Part shown: positions 27,527 through 32,338 of the stretch, piece after piece
Layout: each line of letters begins with the position of its first letter
Position numbering within the stretch: position 1 is the stretch's first letter
NCBI GenBank assembly: GCA_013202525.1
Contig: JABMQS010000007.1
Coordinates: forward strand, 1-32,338
Direction: 5' to 3'
DNA from: Candidatus Omnitrophota bacterium
Lineage (GTDB): Bacteria; Omnitrophota; Gorgyraeia; JABMRG01
Length of the DNA stretch: 32,338 bases
Made by a program: the position numbers and the translations under genes
The notes under the pieces: generated by a model
Database searches by the model: none
Seen by the model: only the letters and a program-made list of their open reading frames with translations
Told to the model about the DNA's origin: nothing

Positions 27527-28209
27527 CCTGACACCCTATACCTGAACAATGTTATCAGTGTAGCAACACCGTCTTTCCACGTGATCTTCTTCCCCTCATG
27601 GTAGGAACGCCCTTTGTAGGATATGGGTACCTCGACGATCTGATGCCCGGCCTTAAGTAATTTCGCAGTTATCTCCGCCTCTATCTCAAAACGCTGCGAC
27701 TCTATGGCCAGCTCTTTGAATATATCCGTCCTTATCATCTTATAACAGGTCTCCATGTCGGTCAGTCTTGAACCAAAGAGGATATTTGTAAGCAGCGTGA
27801 GGAAACCGTTTACCAGAAAATGCCAGAAGCTCGTAACACGCCATGTCATTGCAAACCTTGAGCCAAAGACTACATCCACCTTCTGGTCCCGGGCTGCCTC
27901 AAGCAGCAGGGGATAATCCCCAGGATCATATTCTGAATCCGCATCCTGTATTATGGAAAAGTCTCCGCTCGCATATGTCAGGGCCGTCTTTATGGCCGCG
28001 CCCTTACCCATATTTGCATCATGGTATATTACCTTTATGCCTCCCCCGCCTTCACCGAATCTCTCCCTCAGAAACTCCCTCGTCCCGTCTGTGGAGCAAT
28101 CATCGACAAGTATGATCTCCTTCTCAACAGAGACCCTGCCCACCTCTTCCAGGACAGCGCTTATGGTATTGACCTCATCATATACAGGAATCAGTACGCT
28201 CAGCTTCAA
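27523..28209 (-). CDS. GT2 glycosyltransferase, polyprenyl-phosphate mannosyl/glucosyltransferase (DPM1-like)
   Basis: A 228-residue GT2 enzyme that likely loads a hexose onto polyprenyl phosphate. It begins KLSVLIPVYDEVNTISAVLE, followed by LVDDCSTDGTREFL, IYHDANMGKGAAIKTAL and the DADSEYDP motif (DXD plus YDP), the pattern of dolichyl-phosphate mannose synthase relatives. No C-terminal membrane anchors are present, as in the short soluble members. The start codon is TTG (28207-28209), preceded by GAGGTG five bases away and forming a TTGA overlap with the preceding stop. No in-frame ATG fits better. Product mannose or glucose is undetermined. Confidence 0.9.
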   Translation of the reverse strand: MKLSVLIPVYDEVNTISAVLEEVGRVSVEKEIILVDDCSTDGTREFLRERFGEGGGGIKVIYHDANMGKGAAIKTALTYASGDFSIIQDADSEYDPGDYPLLLEAARDQKVDVVFGSRFAMTWRVTSFWHFLVNGFLTLLTNILFGSRLTDMETCYKMIRTDIFKELAIESQRFEIEAEITAKLLKAGHQIVEVPISYKGRSYHEGKKITWKDGVATLITLFRYRVSG

Positions 28210-29282
28210 TTCAGCACCTCTTTGTATATCGCTATAGTCTCTGCCGCGGTCTTTGCCCAGGAAAACCTGTTAGCTTGTTCGATCGACTTCCCGCGGAGTT
28301 GTTCCCTAAAGCCTTTATCCCCGAGTACCGATGAAAGGGCAGCCTTAACAGAGGCTGTATCCTCAGGATCCACATAGATGCCGGCATCACCGCCTATCTC
28401 AGGCAGTGATGAGGCCTTTGAACATATAACAGGCACGCCGCATGCCATCGCCTCCAGCACAGGCAGGCCAAAGCCCTCATAGAAAGAAGGGTATGCAAAG
28501 GCCTCGGCAAGATTATAAAGAAGGGGCAGGTCTTCGTTATCTACGTAGTCGCAAAAAGTAACCTTATCTTCAAGCTTCAGTTCCTTCATCTTGCTCAAAC
28601 ACGCATCATAGCCCCATGCCTTCTTGCCTGCTATAACAAGGAGGAGGTCATCGCGCTTGGATTCTTTTAGATATGCGGCAAAGGCCTCCATCAGACGCGG
28701 CACATTTTTGCGCGGCTCAACAGTGCCGACATTCAGGATATAATCTTTATCTATACCGTATGCTTTCAACCTGGCTCTTTTCTCATCTGCCCCTTCAATA
28801 GGCCTGAATACCTCATCAGCGGCCAGATAGACCACCTTTATTCTTTCCACAGGTATCTTCAGGAGCCTTATGATATCGCGCTTTGTGTTTTCAGAGTCTG
28901 CAATAATAAAGTCTGAGTTCCTTATGGCAGCAGGCAGCCACCTCTGCCAGTACAACCTGCTTACCAGCGCCAGGTTCTGCGGATATATAAGGCCAATAAG
29001 ATCATGGACCGTGGTGATCTTCCTGTATGCGCCTTTCATATAAGGTCCTGCAAAACCAGGCACATGCAGGATATCGATCTTATCGTTCCGAGCCTTCCGG
29101 CTTAAGGACACATTCTCCCAATATAATCTCTGGAGCGTATTATAATCTTTGCCCTGCGAATCTCTGTAGTAGCGGAAATCTATACTATCTATCTTTTCAT
29201 ACTCCTGGCTCAGGCAGCGGGCATAATAGCCAATGCCTGTTGCCTGCAGTGTTGCCGATTGCATATCAATGCCTATCTTCAT
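28206..29282 (-). CDS. GT4 glycosyltransferase
   Basis: A GT4 enzyme of about 358 residues. From the chosen start it reads MKIGIDMQSATLQATGIGYY, then HVPGFAGPYMKG and TVHDLIGLIYP in the acceptor domain, and YILNVGTVEPRKNVPRLMEAF and PSFYEGFGLPVLEAMACGVP in the donor domain. The frame extends to an ATG at 29297, but the ATG at 29280-29282 has AGGATAG upstream and gives the ATGA overlap typical of this operon, so I prefer it. It is similar in layout to the GT4 protein at 25299-26381. Specificity is unknown. Confidence 0.91.
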   Translation of the reverse strand: MKIGIDMQSATLQATGIGYYARCLSQEYEKIDSIDFRYYRDSQGKDYNTLQRLYWENVSLSRKARNDKIDILHVPGFAGPYMKGAYRKITTVHDLIGLIYPQNLALVSRLYWQRWLPAAIRNSDFIIADSENTKRDIIRLLKIPVERIKVVYLAADEVFRPIEGADEKRARLKAYGIDKDYILNVGTVEPRKNVPRLMEAFAAYLKESKRDDLLLVIAGKKAWGYDACLSKMKELKLEDKVTFCDYVDNEDLPLLYNLAEAFAYPSFYEGFGLPVLEAMACGVPVICSKASSLPEIGGDAGIYVDPEDTASVKAALSSVLGDKGFREQLRGKSIEQANRFSWAKTAAETIAIYKEVLN

Positions 29283-30589
29283 TTTTCTATCCTGCACATG
29301 TACATAAGGCCCAGATACCTGAAAAAATTTCTCTTTGTGCTCTGAAAATAGTAGTCCCTGCTCTCTTTAATGTTAAAACCTGTAAGCAATTTCTCCCATG
29401 CGCCCTTTGAAAGGAGCCTTTCATTCCCAAAGTCTTTATGCCTGTAATGTTTATTTGGCACGCTGAAGAATACGCTCTTTGTGCAGACCTTTAGCTTCTC
29501 ATCGAGAATCCTCTTGATCTCAACGTCTGTAAAGTGTTCCAGTACACCTTGAGAAAATACAACATCGAATGCCCCTTCCCTGAACGGAAGGCTGAACGCA
29601 TCGGCACATACCACCTCGATATCAAGGCCGAGCTTGCGGGCATCCTCTTTTACCTTCTTTAAGATATTGAGCCTGTTGTCCACGGTAATTATCCTGATCG
29701 CCTTCTTCTTTATTATAGAGAAGGATATTGCTGCCGAGCCGCTTCCCACCTCCAGGAGCGTTTGGGGGGAGGCCGCGGTTATGGACCTGATGAGATCTTC
29801 ATGGACCTCTGCCTGATGCGTGATCTCTTTTTCTATATCGACTCCGCTGTAGAAATCGACCCAGTCTCTCCTGATATAACGCCTCTCCCATATCTTGAAG
29901 AGATTAACAAACTCATAAAAGAAGGCATTGAGTGCCAATACAGTGCCGGCTATACCATCCCTGTAGGCCTTTCTCTGGAAGAAGACCTGAATAAACCTGT
30001 AGAAGGGCTTTAGGAAAAGGGTGAAACTCGATGCCGAAGACTCCGAAGAAGATATATCCGTATACTTGTTCATCTTCTCAATATGCTCCTTGAGGTCCTT
30101 CATGGAATAATGCATAAAGGAGCTGTTGAGCCGGCCCACCCGGCCATTGACCACGGCCTCTTCATGAACAGGATTTCGATAACGCGCCTTACCTCTCTTA
30201 AACAGGCGCAGCTGATAGTCGGGCTGTGTATGCCCCAGCTTTACCCCGTACATATAATTTATCCTGTTTATGCAATAACCTTCAAAAGCGCTCTGGTCTG
30301 CGGCCTTTTGAATCTCTTCTGCCAGCTCAGGTGTTATCACCTCATCTGCATCGACCATAAGCACCCAGTCGCCTTTGGCCTCAGCTATGCCTCTGTTTCT
30401 TACGGATGAGAAATCGCTCATCTGCTCAAGAACGACCTTTGTGCAAAGGGGCCTTGCCTTTTCCGTTGTCGAGTCACTGCTGTATGAATCTATCACTATC
30501 CTCTCATCGGCCCATTGCAGGGACTCAAGGCACCTGGTTATATCCTCTTCTTCGTTAAAGGTCAGTGTCACCGTTGATATAGATGCCAT
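29279..30589 (-). CDS. GT2 glycosyltransferase fused to a SAM-dependent methyltransferase
   Basis: A two-domain protein of about 436 residues. The first part (about 1-235) is a GT2 domain: ISTVTLTFNEEEDITRCLES, IDSYSSDSTTEKA, the metal site VDADE (79-83), and a C-terminal hydrophobic region similar to the GT2 at 18633-19403. The second part (about 265-420) is a class I methyltransferase: motif I LLEVGSGSAA (about 278-287), acidic VDNRLNILKK, VVCADAFSLPF, and VFSQGVLEHF. The frame is continuous, so this is a true fusion, not two genes. I start it at ATG 30587-30589, one base after the previous stop; the longer frame would need TTG. It may add a sugar and then methylate the product, capping or decorating the chain; that role is inference. 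Confidence 0.9.
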   Translation of the reverse strand: MASISTVTLTFNEEEDITRCLESLQWADERIVIDSYSSDSTTEKARPLCTKVVLEQMSDFSSVRNRGIAEAKGDWVLMVDADEVITPELAEEIQKAADQSAFEGYCINRINYMYGVKLGHTQPDYQLRLFKRGKARYRNPVHEEAVVNGRVGRLNSSFMHYSMKDLKEHIEKMNKYTDISSSESSASSFTLFLKPFYRFIQVFFQRKAYRDGIAGTVLALNAFFYEFVNLFKIWERRYIRRDWVDFYSGVDIEKEITHQAEVHEDLIRSITAASPQTLLEVGSGSAAISFSIIKKKAIRIITVDNRLNILKKVKEDARKLGLDIEVVCADAFSLPFREGAFDVVFSQGVLEHFTDVEIKRILDEKLKVCTKSVFFSVPNKHYRHKDFGNERLLSKGAWEKLLTGFNIKESRDYYFQSTKRNFFRYLGLMYMCRIEK

Positions 30590-30590
30590 A

Positions 30591-31523
30591 TCATATACCT
30601 TTTGAGATCTCAAGGACCTCTCTGTCTGTCAACTTATAAGGGCCTTGCGCTCTTCTTCTTGAAAGCGCACTACTTAATCTTGAAAGCGCCTTAAAGAACG
30701 CGCTCACAAATTCTATCCTGCCTGTTAGCAGGGAATAGACCATGCGTGCCGGCAGCCATAGAATATGCCCGAGTATAATACGCGCATCGGCCATATTCTT
30801 CCACATAAAAAGCAGTGTGTTTCTGTGTGCCAGCTCCATGATCTTTCTTGATCCAAAGGCCTTCTTAAAACTCGCCTGGCCTATATGATAGATGAGGCTC
30901 CTGGGTTCATAATACCCCTTATAACCCTTCTTCCACGCCCTGTAACAGAGATCCATATCTTCTGCTATGCCGGGCAGGTAAAGGTCATCAAAACCTCCAA
31001 GCTCGATAAATTTTTTTCTGTCAAATGCGCCAAAACCTGCCTGCATGGTATAGCCTTCTTTATCTATTGCAGCTTCATACCCTTCATAGCGCGAACCTGA
31101 CTTAAGCATACCCTTCTCAAGCCACCACTTAGACTTTGCGCCGTCATAGGTCTTCCCATCGAACATAAGACACTTCGGCCCTGCCAGAAACGCATCCTCG
31201 TGGGCCTGGAACGCGCCTATCAAAGGATCTATAAAATCAGGCTCGACCTTTATATCATTATTCATAAGAACGAGTATATCGTCATCTACATCCCCGGCAA
31301 TCTCATTAAAGGAGCAGAATACCCTGTTGCTGCCTGCTACATAGACTACGGCCTCAGGGAAATTCTTTCTTATAAAGGCCTCGCTATCGTCAGTGCTTCT
31401 GTTGTCAAGGACCGTTACCCTGCACTCATGGCTGGTCTTCTTAGACGCCTCCATTATGCTCGGAAGGCACTCCTTTAAAAGTTCCATGCCATTATAATTC
31501 AGGACTATTATATTTACCTTCAT
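30591..31523 (-). CDS. GT2 glycosyltransferase (rhamnosyltransferase-like)
   Basis: A 310-residue GT2 enzyme. It starts MKVNIIVLNYNGMELLKECL, followed by VTVLDNRSTDDSEAFIRKNF and the LVLMNNDIKVEPDF metal-binding segment, where NND stands in for DXD as in many rhamnosyltransferase-like GT2 proteins. GFGAFDRKKFIELGGFDDLY and the EDMDLCYRAWKKGYK acceptor-side motif are typical. The last 90 residues are basic and moderately hydrophobic (LLFMWKNMADARIILGHILW), suggesting membrane association. It lies 5 bp after the nucleotidyltransferase gene and 1 bp before the fusion gene. Confidence 0.92.
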   Translation of the reverse strand: MKVNIIVLNYNGMELLKECLPSIMEASKKTSHECRVTVLDNRSTDDSEAFIRKNFPEAVVYVAGSNRVFCSFNEIAGDVDDDILVLMNNDIKVEPDFIDPLIGAFQAHEDAFLAGPKCLMFDGKTYDGAKSKWWLEKGMLKSGSRYEGYEAAIDKEGYTMQAGFGAFDRKKFIELGGFDDLYLPGIAEDMDLCYRAWKKGYKGYYEPRSLIYHIGQASFKKAFGSRKIMELAHRNTLLFMWKNMADARIILGHILWLPARMVYSLLTGRIEFVSAFFKALSRLSSALSRRRAQGPYKLTDREVLEISKGI

Positions 31524-31528
31524 GCGGC

Positions 31529-32221
31529 CTATCTAAAGATCTTTCTCGCCTCTTCCAGCTCTGTGTTGTCATCTATCTCAAGGGCGGGCTTATCAGTACA
31601 CATAGGAACTACCCTTACACCTTTTGCTTTTAACCTCATGATGATATCCATAACACGGCCGTTGATCTTTCCCTCATTCAGCATGGAATCGACCTCGTCA
31701 AAGAAGGCCGGGCTAACAGATTGCGATACCTTCATCATAAGGAATTCACCGGTTGCCTCATCAGAGGGCACGTCTTTGCCCATTTTGATTATCTCGTCGT
31801 CCTTTACCTGGACCTTCGAACCCTCGGCATCGCACTCATTGATCTTTACAACGACTACTATCTCACCCTCTGCCTTGATGCACTCGGTAAGTATATCTTT
31901 ATGAAGCATGGCATCTGAGGTCACGTATATAAACGAATCGTCCCTCAGGCGGGGTGAACCCTTCTGCACTGAATAAAGGATACCTGCCTTATCATACAAG
32001 TCGTTATAGACACACTCGGCTCTTCCTTTGAGTGCATCTTCTACCTTGTCCGCAAAATAACCGGTCGCGACAACGATATCGTCTATTCCGGAACTCTTCA
32101 GCATATTGATAAGATGCTCTATTATGGGTCTGTCCCCTACCTTGAGCAGGCACTTGTTGGTTTCGCTGGTCAGCTCACCCAATCTTGTGCCCATGCCTGC
32201 CGCAGGTATCAGTGCCTTCAT
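31529..32221 (-). CDS. Nucleotidyltransferase, LicC-like sugar- or alcohol-phosphate cytidylyltransferase
   Basis: A 230-residue NTP_transferase. The N-terminus has the nucleotide-binding signature LIPAAGMGTRLGELTSETNK (4-23), with the conserved Lys shortly after, then CLLKVGDRPIIEHLI. YVTSDAML holds the metal-binding Asp, and the C-terminus ends with ALEIDDNTELEEARKIF, the EID pattern of LicC-type phosphocholine and inositol-phosphate cytidylyltransferases. It is the first visible gene of the polysaccharide block, with AAAGG before the ATG. It probably makes a CDP- or other NDP-activated precursor for an envelope glycan. The activated compound is unknown, and a UTP- or GTP-using sugar nucleotidyltransferase is a possible alternative. 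Confidence 0.88.
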   Translation of the reverse strand: MKALIPAAGMGTRLGELTSETNKCLLKVGDRPIIEHLINMLKSSGIDDIVVATGYFADKVEDALKGRAECVYNDLYDKAGILYSVQKGSPRLRDDSFIYVTSDAMLHKDILTECIKAEGEIVVVVKINECDAEGSKVQVKDDEIIKMGKDVPSDEATGEFLMMKVSQSVSPAFFDEVDSMLNEGKINGRVMDIIMRLKAKGVRVVPMCTDKPALEIDDNTELEEARKIFR

Positions 32222-32244
32222 AAGCCTTTCACCTTCCTATTTGA

Positions 32245-32338
32245 CCCCTCGGGGTGCTTTTCTAATAGCGAGGGGGCATCCTGAGGAGCGAAGCGACGAA
32301 GGATCTCATGAGATCCTTCAGCCCTTCGGGCTTCAGGA
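32245..32338. repeat. Palindromic intergenic repeat at the right edge of the window
   Basis: The 117-bp stretch upstream of the nucleotidyltransferase gene has no gene. It holds CCCCTCG (32245-32251) paired with CGAGGGG (32269-32275), then a larger inverted repeat with 28-base arms (32279-32306 and 32311-32338, 22 of 28 positions matching) around CATG. The centre is a perfect 22-bp palindrome (32298-32319) whose half site is GAAGGATCTCA. The same CCCCTCG/CGAGGGG pair appears in the repeat at 126-200. The repeat may continue past the window. No clear promoter could be separated from it. Confidence 0.75.

Overview
The window is about 32.3 kb of almost fully coding DNA. Every gene I can support lies on the minus strand, so transcription runs from high to low coordinates. 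The organism is most likely a diderm, probably anaerobic, uncultivated bacterium. The evidence for that is a heptose-phosphate phosphatase, three GT9 heptosyltransferase-like enzymes, a polyprenyl-phosphate sugar transferase, an O-antigen ligase-like protein, a lipoprotein-type oligopeptide-binding protein, a GH57 glucanotransferase and very tight gene packing. The gene mix and the palindromic intergenic repeats remind me of Candidatus Omnitrophota. That assignment is inference and no marker gene here proves it. I saw no rRNA, tRNA, CRISPR array, transposase or phage gene.

Region 1 (32221 down to 16057) is a run of 16 genes for envelope polysaccharide or LPS with no gap above about 10 bp and many 1-11 bp overlaps. 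In transcription order it encodes a sugar- or alcohol-phosphate nucleotidyltransferase, a GT2, a GT2-methyltransferase fusion, a GT4, a DPM1-like GT2, a GT9, two GT4s, an initiating undecaprenyl-phosphate sugar phosphotransferase, an O-antigen ligase/polymerase, two GT9s, a GT2, a GmhB-type phosphatase, a stand-alone homocysteine S-methyltransferase and an MGDG-synthase-like glycosyltransferase. It is followed by a 155-bp element with long terminal inverted repeats (15882-16036).

Region 2 (15876 down to 10220) is a housekeeping group: family 4 uracil-DNA glycosylase, priA, fmt and a GH57 4-alpha-glucanotransferase-like enzyme, closely packed or overlapping.

Region 3 (10204 down to 4477) starts with a clear sigma70-type promoter (TTGCAC, 16-bp spacer, TATAAT). 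It contains two tandem galT-type genes followed by gap, pgk, tpiA and secG. This joins hexose-1-phosphate uridylyl transfer to lower glycolysis, and the GH57 gene just upstream fits storage-glucan or sugar mobilisation. The first galT copy has Arg where the family has its catalytic His nucleophile. A heptamer tandem repeat separates the two galT genes and a large hairpin separates gap from pgk.

Region 4 (4420 down to 1) is an oligopeptide/dipeptide ABC importer: binding lipoprotein, two permeases, a short ATPase, and the start of a second ATPase that runs off the left edge. A palindromic repeat sits between the two ATPase genes, and another related-looking repeat lies at the right edge of the window. 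Most of the window is conventional. The most unusual points are the galT copy lacking its nucleophile, the 155-bp element, the GT2-methyltransferase fusion and the homocysteine methyltransferase inside a polysaccharide operon.
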